DNA of 10,372 bases from an uncultured Bacteroidales bacterium. GTDB lineage: Bacteria > Bacteroidota > Bacteroidia > Bacteroidales > UBA932. Shown here piece by piece: positions 1-6,902 of the stretch. Position 1 is the first letter of the stretch. Every line of letters begins with the position of its first letter. Under the pieces are notes generated by a model. The model saw only the letters and a list, made by a program, of their open reading frames with translations. It did no database searches and had not been told where the DNA came from. Location of the stretch: NCBI GenBank assembly GCA_946187365.1, contig CAMHRD010000018.1, forward strand, positions 1 through 10,372, read 5' to 3'. The position numbers and the translations under genes are program-made.

Positions 1-785
1 ATAAACAGAAGATAAGCGAAAGAGGATATGTCAGGAAGATTGCAGATATTGGTGCGGAGACAGCTCCTGATTATGAGCAGATTATCTCATTGGGGTGTGA
101 CGTAATTCTCTCTTACGGCATTGCGGGCTCAGACAACTCCTACATAGAAAAACTCCGCCGTCTTGGTCAGAAGGTGCTCATTATCAATGATTACCTGGAG
201 TCTTCTCCTATGGCCCGTCTGGAGTATCTGAAACTCTTTGGGGCACTTACCGGAAAGAGGGCCGAGGCAGATTCCATCTTTGCCGCAAAAGAGAAAGCTT
301 ACAACTCCGTAGCCCTTGAGTGCAAGAAGTTTATAGAGGGTAAGGAGAGATGCAAGGTGCTCATAAACATTCCGTTTAAGGATGTGTGGTACCTTCCTGG
401 CGAGGAGAGTTACATTGCAAAACTTATCAACGATGCCGGCGGCACTCTTCTGGGTGCAGCAAAGGGTGAGAGTTCATCTGCCAGAGAGAGTTTTGAGAAG
501 ATGTATTCACTTGCCCTTCAGGCAGATGTGTGGCTCAATCAGAACTCCGTTTCTACGGCTGCTGAACTCTCTGCGGAGAACCCAATGTTTAAGAATATCC
601 CTTGTTTTAAGAGCGGAGCACTCTACAACAACATAAAGAGGGTGACCCCTAAGGGCGGCTCCGATTTTTGGGAGAGCGGCGCGGTAAAACCGGAGGTGAT
701 TCTGACGGATCTGATTAAAATCTTCCATCCCGATATGCCTTTAGAAGGGGATGGGGAACTTTACTATTATATTCATATTAAGTAG
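1..785 (+). CDS. ABC transporter substrate-binding protein, TroA/BtuF-like (5' truncated)
   Basis: The reading frame is already open at position 3 and stops with TAG at 783-785, so the start codon and the signal or lipoprotein peptide lie outside the window. The TTG at position 90 is an internal leucine, not a start. The visible part begins with KQKISERGYVRKIADIG and continues with a segment saying the query cannot be located by sight (CDVILSYG), a helix-rich linker (MARLEYLKLFGALTGKRAEAD) and a C-terminal lobe (YIAKLINDAGG, then SLALQADVWLNQ). This order matches the periplasmic-binding-protein fold PF01497 used for cobalamin, haem or iron-siderophore uptake. By family, it would sit in the periplasm, probably lipid-anchored, and deliver ligand to a FecCD-type permease, which is not visible here. 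The exact ligand cannot be told from sequence. The next gene starts 3 bases after the stop, suggesting co-transcription. Confidence 0.82.
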   Translation, partial: KQKISERGYVRKIADIGAETAPDYEQIISLGCDVILSYGIAGSDNSYIEKLRRLGQKVLIINDYLESSPMARLEYLKLFGALTGKRAEADSIFAAKEKAYNSVALECKKFIEGKERCKVLINIPFKDVWYLPGEESYIAKLINDAGGTLLGAAKGESSSARESFEKMYSLALQADVWLNQNSVSTAAELSAENPMFKNIPCFKSGALYNNIKRVTPKGGSDFWESGAVKPEVILTDLIKIFHPDMPLEGDGELYYYIHIK

Positions 786-788
786 CTT

Positions 789-2069
789 ATGGAGGCTTTA
801 AGGAGAGATCTTGTAATAATAGGCGGAGGGGCTGCAGGTCTTATGGCGGCAGCTCAGATAAGTTCTATTCTCTCTGAAGAGGGGAACTCCTGTAAGCCTT
901 CTATCCTCCTGATTGAGAAGATGATGCGGCCGGGCAGAAAGATTGGGATAACGGGCAAGGGGCGCTGCAACCTTACTAATGCCCGTATGTGGGATGAGTT
1001 CTCCGTTCACGTTCACCCAAACCAGAACTTCTTTAAGAATGCCTTTTACAACTTCTCCTCCTCAGATACTATGGATTTCTTCCGCAGGCTGGGGTTGGAA
1101 CTGACGGTAGAGAGAGGACAGAGGGTATATCCTAAAAGCATGAAGGCTCAGGATGTTACAGACACTCTGGTTCGTTACATAAAGAGATGCCGTGCGGTTG
1201 AGATTTCTACTGAGGTATCTGTTGTTTCCGCTGCTGAGGGAGAGAACTTTAAGCTGGCTCTTTCAGACGGGAGTGTTATTGAGAGCCGGATGGTGCTGGT
1301 TGCAACGGGAGGGCTCTCATACCCTTCAACCGGCTCTACCGGAGACGGTTACGCTTTTGCCGAGGCCCTGGGCCATACTGTAACAGCAAGGTACCCATCC
1401 CTAACGGCCTTAACTCCAAAAGATTACAAGGAATTTGCCGGGCAATTATACGGGCTGCAGCTGAAGAATGTGGGGCTGTCACTTCTGGTTAACGGCAACG
1501 TGGCACAGGAAGAGTTTGGAGATCTGGACTTTACGGATGGCGGAATAGAGGGCGCTCTGGGCTTCAGAGTAAGCCGTAAGGCCGTGCTCTCCCTCTCCCA
1601 GGGGCAGAAGGTCTCCCTAATTCTGGACTTAAAACCTTCACTCTCAGAGTCTCAACTAAGGGAGAGAATAAAGAGAGAATCCTCAACCGGCAACAACAAC
1701 GTTAAGTATCTGCTCACTAAACTTCTGCCGCGTCAGATGATTCAGCCGTTCCTTACAATTCATAAGAAATCTCTGCTTATGCAGCCCAACTCCAGGGCTG
1801 TGGAAGAACTGCCTAAACTTCTGAAAAACACGCAGTTTGATATTGACTCCTACGTAGGCTATGAAAGGTGCGTGGTAACAAACGGAGGGGTCTCCTTAAG
1901 TGAAATCTCCCAAAAGACAATGGAATCCAAACTACGGAAGGGGCTCTACTTTGCAGGTGAAGTGATTGATTTGGACGGAGATACTGGAGGGTACAACCTG
2001 CAGATAGCCTTCTCTACGGCGGCTCTTGCTGCAAGGTCTATAGTAAACGAATTTAAGAGAGAATCTTAA
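789..2069 (+). CDS. NAD(P)/FAD-dependent oxidoreductase, HI0933/BaiN (YhiN) family
   Basis: A complete flavoprotein of 426 residues, near the usual length for the PF03486 family. An N-terminal Rossmann motif GGGAAG (residues 12-17) binds the FAD ADP moiety. The family hallmark GITGKGRCNLTN follows at 53-64, a second dinucleotide-binding signature VATGGLSYPSTGSTGDGY at 171-188, and the C-terminal FAD-binding segment FAGEVIDLDGDTGGYN at 388-403. Family members are soluble flavoproteins. The name BaiN comes from a clostridial protein proposed to act in bile-acid 7-alpha-dehydroxylation, but most homologues, including E. coli YhiN and H. influenzae HI0933, have no settled substrate, so no reaction is assigned. 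The ATG at 789 is preferred because it lies 3 bases after the upstream stop and puts the Rossmann motif at the usual distance from the N-terminus. The 3' end overlaps the opposing gene by 17 bp. Confidence 0.93.
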   Translation: MEALRRDLVIIGGGAAGLMAAAQISSILSEEGNSCKPSILLIEKMMRPGRKIGITGKGRCNLTNARMWDEFSVHVHPNQNFFKNAFYNFSSSDTMDFFRRLGLELTVERGQRVYPKSMKAQDVTDTLVRYIKRCRAVEISTEVSVVSAAEGENFKLALSDGSVIESRMVLVATGGLSYPSTGSTGDGYAFAEALGHTVTARYPSLTALTPKDYKEFAGQLYGLQLKNVGLSLLVNGNVAQEEFGDLDFTDGGIEGALGFRVSRKAVLSLSQGQKVSLILDLKPSLSESQLRERIKRESSTGNNNVKYLLTKLLPRQMIQPFLTIHKKSLLMQPNSRAVEELPKLLKNTQFDIDSYVGYERCVVTNGGVSLSEISQKTMESKLRKGLYFAGEVIDLDGDTGGYNLQIAFSTAALAARSIVNEFKRES

Positions 2070-2586
2070 TATTCAGCTCTTTATAAGAGAGTGTCTCTTC
2101 ACCGTTAGGGTGAATCTCAAAGGCTGTGCAATCCTCCAGTTCCAATGCAATGATATCTCCGCTTCTTAATGACATATACTGAGAGGCTCTCTCAATTGCA
2201 GAGTCAAAGGCCTCAAATCCCTCGTACGGACCGCTTCCCTCGGTAGGGGTGGACGGAGATATAAATTCACTGGACTCCAGTGTATTTATATCTCCGCTTC
2301 CCTCGGTAGGGGTGGACGGAGATATAAATACACTGGAGTCCAGTGTGTTGCCCTCGTTTACATCGTATGAGGTGAGGTGGATTCCGTAGCCGCATTCGCT
2401 GTAGTGACGGAAGGCATATTCCGCCTTTGAGCACTTGGCAGCCCTTCCAATTCTCACATAGACAAACGGAATGGCTCTGAGGGTATCAATACCATCGGGG
2501 ACCCAAAAGGAATTGGTCTGATTTACAGCGGTATCCGGGCAGGTGTAGAAGTTCTCGCTCTGGTATGGGAAGATGAAGAGATTCAT
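2053..2586 (-). CDS. Diverged FAH-fold (fumarylacetoacetate hydrolase-like) protein with inserted repeat
   Basis: An intact frame of 177 residues. Residues 17-75 (PDTAV, FWVPD, FVYVRIGRAAKCSKAEYAFRHY, GYGIHLTSYDV) and 118-146 (PYEGFEAFDSA, SQYMSLRSGDII) resemble FAH-family proteins of Bacteroidota of about 200 residues; I recall the matching segments there as PDTAL, FPDF, EVVRI-like, FAHRYYDEIGIGIDFTARDL, PWE..KAFD and TLKKGDLIFTG. This is recognition from memory, not an alignment. The N-terminal NYxxH-type segment is shortened. The metal-binding E-x-E before the VRI strand is replaced by hydrophobic residues, and the first Asp of the DFTARD motif is His70. It is therefore probably not a working metal-dependent hydrolase. 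Residues 80-121 are two copies of a 21-residue repeat, rich in Ser, Thr, Pro and Gly, encoded by palindromic DNA. The ATG overlaps the exonuclease stop codon by one base (TAATG), suggesting translational coupling. Alternative reading: a decaying gene still open in frame. Confidence 0.62.
   Translation of the reverse strand: MNLFIFPYQSENFYTCPDTAVNQTNSFWVPDGIDTLRAIPFVYVRIGRAAKCSKAEYAFRHYSECGYGIHLTSYDVNEGNTLDSSVFISPSTPTEGSGDINTLESSEFISPSTPTEGSGPYEGFEAFDSAIERASQYMSLRSGDIIALELEDCTAFEIHPNGEETLSYKELNIKILS
2231..2346 (-). repeat. In-frame tandem direct repeat, 63-bp period, two copies
   Basis: Positions 2231-2283 and 2294-2346 match at 51 of 53 bases; the differences are T2267/A2330 and C2275/G2338. 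The start-to-start distance of 63 bp equals 21 codons, so the frame is kept. Each copy contains a 20-base core (CTTCCCTCGGTAGGGGTGGA at 2234-2253 and 2297-2316), an AT-rich spacer, and a 15-base palindrome whose two strand forms are CACTGGACTCCAGTG (2268-2282) and CACTGGAGTCCAGTG (2331-2345). At protein level the copies are residues 80-100 and 101-121 of the FAH-like protein, sharing FISPSTPTEGSG. Confidence 0.95.
2268..2345. repeat. Perfect 29-bp inverted repeat with 20-base loop, inside a CDS
   Basis: The left arm 2268-2296 is the exact reverse complement of the right arm 2317-2345, checked base by base. The loop, 2297-2316, can form its own small stem (CCCT 2300-2303 with AGGG 2308-2311). 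Each arm contains a 15-base palindrome, and a second overlapping dyad is centred at C2275: 2254-2274 pairs with 2276-2296 at 20 of 21 positions. Either strand could therefore form alternative hairpins, a layout seen in REP-like and other dispersed palindromic elements rather than in normal coding DNA. It is not a rho-independent terminator: there is no T-tract and it lies in the middle of an open frame. Confidence 0.95.
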
Positions 2587-3377
2587 TATCTGTACTTTTC
2601 CGGATGAAGTTTAATCTCCGTAAGGTTTCTTTTGGTATCTGCGGTAAAACTTCCCTGCATCATCCAATCATAGTAACTTGGCTCTTTAGCAAGCACTTCC
2701 GTAACCAGCTTGCCCTTGTGCTTTCCAAAGTTGAAGATGGGTTTGCCATCTGCGTTGAGTACCATCTTTCCGGAGAGGTCAAACCTGTTGTTCTTGTGGG
2801 AGAATTCGGCCAGTTTTTTAACGTCATTCTCCAGAACTGTGGAGTATCTGTCCAGTTGGGCCTTGAGCACCTCCATTGTTGCAACTGTGTCTGCCTCAGC
2901 GGTATGGGCGTCTTCCAGATTCTTGTTGCAGTAGAAGCGGTAGGCTGCGGAGAGGGTTCTCTCCTCCATTTTGTGGAATATGTTCTGAACATCTACAAAG
3001 AGGGCTTTGCGGAAGTCAAAACTTACGCCGCAACGCTCAAACTCCTCCGCCAGAAGGGGGATGTCAAAGTTGATGGAGTTGTAGCCGGCTATATCACACC
3101 CTTCCAGGTAGTTAGCCAGGCTCTTGGCGTACTGCTTAAAGGTAGGGCAGTCTTTAACGTCCTCATCTGTAATGTGATGAACGGCGCTGGCCTCCTCCGG
3201 AATGTGCATCTCCGGGTTAATTCGCCTGGTCTTAACGTCATACGAACCTGCCGGGTGGTTGCCGTCTACGGGGTAGAGTTTAACCACAGAAATCTCTACT
3301 ATTCTGTCAGTTGCAATATCTAACCCTGTGCTCTCTATATCAAAGAACACAAGCGGTCTTTTAAGATTTAATTCCAT
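2586..3377 (-). CDS. 3'-5' exonuclease, DEDDh (DnaQ-like) with ExoX-type C-terminal motif
   Basis: A 263-residue protein with all five DEDDh catalytic residues visible: D13 and E15 in FFDIESTG (Exo I), D105 in NSINFD (Exo II), and H158 with D163 in HTAEAD (Exo III). Members of this RNase T/DnaQ fold remove nucleotides from DNA or RNA 3' ends with two metal ions. After the nuclease domain (roughly 1-180) comes a C-terminal segment with FGKHKGK (217-223) and PSYYDWMM (233-240), resembling the small domain at the end of ExoX-type nucleases. The gene starts 6 bases after the dnaN stop. This supports a role in replication proofreading or DNA repair alongside the clamp, but it does not prove that this is the replicative epsilon subunit. 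It may be a separate housekeeping exonuclease, so no symbol is given. Its stop codon overlaps the next ATG by one base. Confidence 0.9.
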   Translation of the reverse strand: MELNLKRPLVFFDIESTGLDIATDRIVEISVVKLYPVDGNHPAGSYDVKTRRINPEMHIPEEASAVHHITDEDVKDCPTFKQYAKSLANYLEGCDIAGYNSINFDIPLLAEEFERCGVSFDFRKALFVDVQNIFHKMEERTLSAAYRFYCNKNLEDAHTAEADTVATMEVLKAQLDRYSTVLENDVKKLAEFSHKNNRFDLSGKMVLNADGKPIFNFGKHKGKLVTEVLAKEPSYYDWMMQGSFTADTKRNLTEIKLHPEKYR

Positions 3378-3383
3378 AGTGCG

Positions 3384-4502
3384 TTAAAGTCTCATTGGCA
3401 TAAGCAGAGCGCAAATCTCCTCCTCCTTGCTGGTCTGCTCTGCAGGCTGCATAAGGGCTGCCTTTGAAGGCTCAGCCAACTTAATGCAGATCTGGTCGTA
3501 CGGAAGGTTTGCCAGAATCTCAATAAGGAACTGAGACTTGAATGCAATTCTCATTGGTTCACCCTGGTATGAGCAGGAGATGGTCTCCTTTGCGCTCATT
3601 GAGAAGTCCAGATCCTGTGCGGTAATCTCCAACTGGCTGCCGGCTACTTTAAATACTATCTGGCCGGTAGATTGGTTGGCACATACTGCAACTCGTCTTG
3701 TGGCGTTGAGAATGTCTGTTCTTGAGACTGTTATGATATTGTTGTTGTTCTTAGGAATAACCTTTGTGTACTCCGGATATGTTCCCTCAATAAGACGGCA
3801 GACAACAAGCTGCTGGTCAAACTTAAAGAAGGCGTTCTTCTTGTCAAAGCTTATGGAAACTATCTCGTCTGAAAGCCTTGCAAGGTTGTTCTTGAGGATG
3901 TTGGCAGGCTTCTTAGGAAGAACGAACGAACTCTTAACTCCCTTAACGTCTGTTCTCTTGAAAGAGACGAGTTTGTGAGCGTTGGAGGCTACGAATGTGG
4001 TATAGTTCTCATTGATATCAAAGAAGATACCGTTCATAACCGGTCTCAGAGGCTCCTCTGCGGTTGCATAGATTGTTCCGTTAAAGGCATCTGCCAGAAC
4101 ACCTGCAGGCATCTCAATTCTCTTAGGATCTACCAGGGCAGGGAGTTCCGGGTACTCGTCCGGAAGCAGGCAAGGGATGCTTGCAGTACCGCTGGCCCAG
4201 GTGATTGTAAGTATGTTTTTCTCCTCATTTGTGGAGAACTGTACCGGCTGGGTAGGGAGTTCTTTGAAGGAGTTAGTCAGCAGAAGTGCAGGAACGGCTA
4301 TTCTTCCCTCCTCTCCTACGTCTTCTATTGCCATTATGGTCTTGAGTGTTGTCTCCTGGTCTGAACCTGTGATAGTCAGGCTTTTGCCCTCAAGCTCCAG
4401 AAGGAAGTTCTCCAAAATTGGTAGGCTTGCCTTAGGAGGGATTACTTTGGAAACAGACAATAAGGCCTGTAAAAAATCTGTACTGGTTGCTGTAAATTTC
4501 AT
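3384..4502 (-). CDS. dnaN: DNA polymerase III beta subunit (sliding clamp)
   Basis: A 372-residue protein of standard bacterial clamp length, with three similar domains of about 120 residues each. It begins MKFTATSTDFLQALLSVSKVIPPKASLPIL, the usual first helix and strand of a beta clamp, and ends in the conserved LLMPMRL. Other recognisable family segments are LPDEYPELP (residues 114-122), RPVMNGIFFD (152-161), FVLPKKPANIL (192-202) and GTYPEYTKVIP (240-250). The dimeric ring encircles DNA and tethers Pol III and other enzymes through a hydrophobic pocket that includes the C-terminal residues. It is the first gene of a probable three-gene minus-strand unit with the exonuclease and the FAH-like gene. 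A Bacteroides-type -7 box lies 27 bases upstream of the ATG. There is no dnaA beside it, so this gives no evidence that the window is at the replication origin. Confidence 0.98.
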   Translation of the reverse strand: MKFTATSTDFLQALLSVSKVIPPKASLPILENFLLELEGKSLTITGSDQETTLKTIMAIEDVGEEGRIAVPALLLTNSFKELPTQPVQFSTNEEKNILTITWASGTASIPCLLPDEYPELPALVDPKRIEMPAGVLADAFNGTIYATAEEPLRPVMNGIFFDINENYTTFVASNAHKLVSFKRTDVKGVKSSFVLPKKPANILKNNLARLSDEIVSISFDKKNAFFKFDQQLVVCRLIEGTYPEYTKVIPKNNNNIITVSRTDILNATRRVAVCANQSTGQIVFKVAGSQLEITAQDLDFSMSAKETISCSYQGEPMRIAFKSQFLIEILANLPYDQICIKLAEPSKAALMQPAEQTSKEEEICALLMPMRL

Positions 4503-4625
4503 AATCGTTCGTCTTTTTATACTATTTGCAAATATAACGAAAAAAAAGAGTTTTTGTAACCGTTGCGGGAAGATATTCGTATAAACAAATGCAACAAATA
4601 AATTTAACCTAAAAAAGAGACGTAG
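4503..4625. promoter_or_regulatory. Divergent intergenic region between dnaN and rpoD
   Basis: This 123-bp AT-rich stretch separates two divergent housekeeping genes and must hold both promoters. On the minus strand there is a clear -7 box for dnaN. For rpoD no perfect TAnnTTTG is seen. The nearest candidates are TTTTTG (4551-4556) followed 17 bases later by TATTCG (4574-4579), and a TACTATTTG (4520-4528) that is one base too long. A 12-bp palindrome TATTTGCAAATA occupies 4523-4534, and a run of eight A lies at 4540-4547. The last bases before the rpoD ATG are A-rich without a Shine-Dalgarno sequence, as is usual in Bacteroidota. Confidence 0.7.
4529..4536 (-). promoter_or_regulatory. Predicted -7 box of the dnaN promoter (TATATTTG)
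   Basis: Read on the minus strand this is TATATTTG, an exact match to the Bacteroides primary-sigma -7 consensus TAnnTTTG. It sits 27 bases upstream of the dnaN start, which would give a leader of about 20 bases. A matching -33 TTTG at 19-21 bases upstream is poor (only GTTAC in the right area), so the call rests on the -7 element. Confidence 0.55.
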
Positions 4626-5486
4626 ATGAGGCAGCTGAAGATTACCAAATCAATTACCAATCGTGAGAGTGCTTCCTTGGATAAGTACCTGCAGGAGATT
4701 GGTCGTGAAGAGAGAATTACAATTGAAGATGAAGTAGAACTTGCACAGAGAATCAAAAAGGGAGACCAGGAGGCTTTGGAAAAGCTCACAAAGGCAAACC
4801 TGAGATTTGTGGTTTCTGTGGCAAAACAGTATCAGAATCAGGGACTTTCCCTGCCGGATTTGATCAATGAGGGAAACCTTGGTCTTATTAAGGCAGCGGA
4901 GAAGTTTGATGAGACCAGAGGTTTCAAATTCATATCATACGCAGTGTGGTGGATCCGTCAGTCTATACTGCAGGCCCTGGCAGAGCAGAGCAGAATTGTT
5001 CGTCTGCCGCTCAACCAGGTAGGTGCTCTGAACAAGATTAACAAGCTCATAAACAAGTTTGAACAGGAGCATGAGAGGCTTCCTTCTACAGACGAGTTGG
5101 CAGAACTGCTGGACTCCTCAAAGGAGAAGGTTGCAGATACTCAGAGAGTTTCTGGCCGTCACATCTCAATAGACGCTCCGTTTGTTGAGGGTGAAGACAA
5201 CTCCCTGCTGGACGTGCTCCCTAACAATGACTCCCCGGCTGCAGATAAAGGCCTTGTAAACGAGTCACTTAACAAAGAGATAGAGCGTGCGCTCTCTACC
5301 CTTACTGAGAGGGAGAGGAACATTATAAAGTACTTCTTTGGAATAGGATGCCAGGAGAAGACTCTTGAGGAGATTGGAGAGACCTTCAACCTAACCAGAG
5401 AGAGAGTGCGCCAGATTAAGGAGAAAGCAATACGCCGCCTGCGTAACTCAGGCCGCAGCAAGCACTTAAAGAACTATCTGGGATAA
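4626..5486 (+). CDS. rpoD: Primary sigma factor (RpoD/SigA), short Bacteroidota form
   Basis: A 286-residue group 1 sigma factor that directs RNA polymerase to housekeeping promoters. Region 1.2 covers about 16-45 (SLDKYLQEIGREERITIEDE). Region 2 follows at about 57-127, with the core-binding and -10-reading residues in DLINEGNLGLIKA, FDETRGFKFISYAVWWIRQ and ALAEQSRIVRLP. Region 3 covers about 130-205. Region 4, at about 216-282, contains the helix-turn-helix TLEEIGETFNLTRERVRQIKE for the -33 element. The long acidic region 1.1 of E. coli RpoD is absent, as is normal for Bacteroidota, which is why the protein is short. The start is supported by the N-terminus MRQLKITKSI, a phylum-typical beginning. 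It is the first gene of a tightly packed plus-strand run, with the next start 3 bases downstream. Confidence 0.97.
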   Translation: MRQLKITKSITNRESASLDKYLQEIGREERITIEDEVELAQRIKKGDQEALEKLTKANLRFVVSVAKQYQNQGLSLPDLINEGNLGLIKAAEKFDETRGFKFISYAVWWIRQSILQALAEQSRIVRLPLNQVGALNKINKLINKFEQEHERLPSTDELAELLDSSKEKVADTQRVSGRHISIDAPFVEGEDNSLLDVLPNNDSPAADKGLVNESLNKEIERALSTLTERERNIIKYFFGIGCQEKTLEEIGETFNLTRERVRQIKEKAIRRLRNSGRSKHLKNYLG

Positions 5487-5489
5487 AGT

Positions 5490-6902
5490 ATGATACATCT
5501 TCTCTCCATGACTTCCTTTACGGACGGCTTTGTGAAGTTTACGGATACGTTGTGTAACTATCCTGAATTCCTGCTGCTTATAGGCGGCGGACTCTTCTTT
5601 CTTATTTACTCCGGCTTTGTTCCGATCAGACACTTTGGACGTGCCATAAGTTCACTGAGAAAGAAGGACGATTCACCTGGCCAAATAAGTTCATTTGAGG
5701 CACTTATGAGTGCCATTGCTGCAACCGTGGGAATGGGAAACATTGCCGGAGTTGCAATTGCCATTATGCTTGGCGGACCGGGCGCAATTTTCTGGATGTG
5801 GGTGAGCGCAATAGTTGGAATGGCCACCAAATTCTTTGAGGGAACGCTGGCCATAATGTATAAGGGAAAGGATGACAGGGGAGAGGTTCAAGGCGGCCCT
5901 ATGTATATGATTACGGAGGGTTTAGGAAAGAAATGGAAGCCTCTGGCGATCTTTTTCTCCATATTCGGCCTTATTGGAACTCTCTGTATTATGCAGGCCA
6001 ACCAGCTTACAGAGGCGGTGATCACCACCTTTACCGCTCCTGCCGGAATCCAGACCACACTGGGGCTCAAATTCATAATAGGAACGGTAATCTGCCTTAT
6101 TGTATCTGTGGTGATACTTGGTGGTATTCAGAGAATTGCAAGGATTGCCTCTAAGGTTGTGCCGCTTATGGTAGGGCTCTATTTCATTATTGTGGCCTAT
6201 ATCATTATTGCCAATATCTCCGTTGTCCCCGATGTGTTTGCGTCAATATTTAAGGGCGCCTTCACTTTTAAGGCGGGTGCAGGCGGTGCAATCGGCTCCT
6301 TCTTTATGATAGCAACAATAGGCGCCAGAAGAGCTGCTTTGGTGAACGAGGCGGGTGTGGGTACCGCCAGTATGATGCACGGTGCCTCAAAGAACAACGA
6401 GCCTGTAAGAGAGGGACTTGTAGCTATGCTGGGACCTGCGTTGGACTCAGGTCTTGTATGTACGCTCACCGCCCTTGCAATACTTACCCCGGTTGCTGCC
6501 GGCCATTACGTTATTCCGGACGGCTCATCTGCCGTAAAGGGCTTGGAGATAGCAATTAACGCATTCGGAGCCTCAATGCCTTACCCAATCTACAAGGGTA
6601 CTTTGGGAGGCTACCTTCTAATGGTGATGGTTCTCTTCTTTGCCTTCTCCACAATGTTTTCATATTCATATTACGGAACAAAGTGCACAAGTTTCCTCTT
6701 TGGAGCAAAATACGGCAACTATTACAACTACTTCTATCTGCCTATGCTTATAGTCTTTGCAATAGTTCCTCTCCGTTTTGCAGTTGCGGTAATAGACTTG
6801 GCATTCTTCCTAATGGCTTGTGCCACAATGTTTACGCTGCTTGCCCTCTCACCTAAGGTTAAGGCTGCGGCAAAAGAGTACTTCAAAAAGAAAAAGAAAT
6901 GA
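5490..6902 (+). CDS. Sodium:alanine/glycine symporter, AGCS family
   Basis: A 470-residue inner-membrane transporter of the alanine-or-glycine:cation symporter family (PF01235), with about ten or eleven hydrophobic segments spread over its length. Diagnostic motifs are GMGNIAGVA (81-89), the family signature GGPGAIFWMW (95-104) followed by GMATKFFE (110-117), GGPMYMI (135-141), and NEAGVGTASMMHG (286-298). By family it imports alanine, glycine or a related small amino acid with Na+. The exact substrate cannot be read from the sequence. The cytoplasmic tail ends in a run of lysines (466-470). The ATG at 5490 is 3 bases after the rpoD stop. An in-frame ATG at codon 7 (5508) is a possible alternative start. 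The stop overlaps the argS start by four bases (ATGA), which suggests coupled translation. Confidence 0.95.
   Translation: MIHLLSMTSFTDGFVKFTDTLCNYPEFLLLIGGGLFFLIYSGFVPIRHFGRAISSLRKKDDSPGQISSFEALMSAIAATVGMGNIAGVAIAIMLGGPGAIFWMWVSAIVGMATKFFEGTLAIMYKGKDDRGEVQGGPMYMITEGLGKKWKPLAIFFSIFGLIGTLCIMQANQLTEAVITTFTAPAGIQTTLGLKFIIGTVICLIVSVVILGGIQRIARIASKVVPLMVGLYFIIVAYIIIANISVVPDVFASIFKGAFTFKAGAGGAIGSFFMIATIGARRAALVNEAGVGTASMMHGASKNNEPVREGLVAMLGPALDSGLVCTLTALAILTPVAAGHYVIPDGSSAVKGLEIAINAFGASMPYPIYKGTLGGYLLMVMVLFFAFSTMFSYSYYGTKCTSFLFGAKYGNYYNYFYLPMLIVFAIVPLRFAVAVIDLAFFLMACATMFTLLALSPKVKAAAKEYFKKKKK

Noticed and set aside
90..92. TTG as a start for the first gene
   Set aside because: The frame is open upstream to the window edge and the residues before it fit the binding-protein fold, so the gene is cut by the window rather than starting here.
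2268..2345. Invertible promoter or recombinase-controlled DNA switch
   Set aside because: The inverted repeats are separated by only 20 bases that lie within a coding frame; there is no promoter between them and no recombinase gene nearby.
2231..2346. CRISPR array
   Set aside because: Only two copies, repeat units abut with a conserved core and no unique spacers, and the stretch is in frame inside a gene.
2604..3323. A 239-codon open frame on the plus strand
   Set aside because: It lies entirely antisense to the exonuclease gene, whose catalytic motifs are all in place; its protein has no recognisable motif and is a by-product of codon use.
3538..4584. Several plus-strand open frames of 129-146 codons
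   Set aside because: They are antisense to dnaN, which is full length and highly conserved; the predicted proteins look random.
4503..4625. Replication origin next to dnaN
   Set aside because: No dnaA gene and no visible cluster of DnaA boxes; the AT-rich gap is short and explained as a divergent promoter region.
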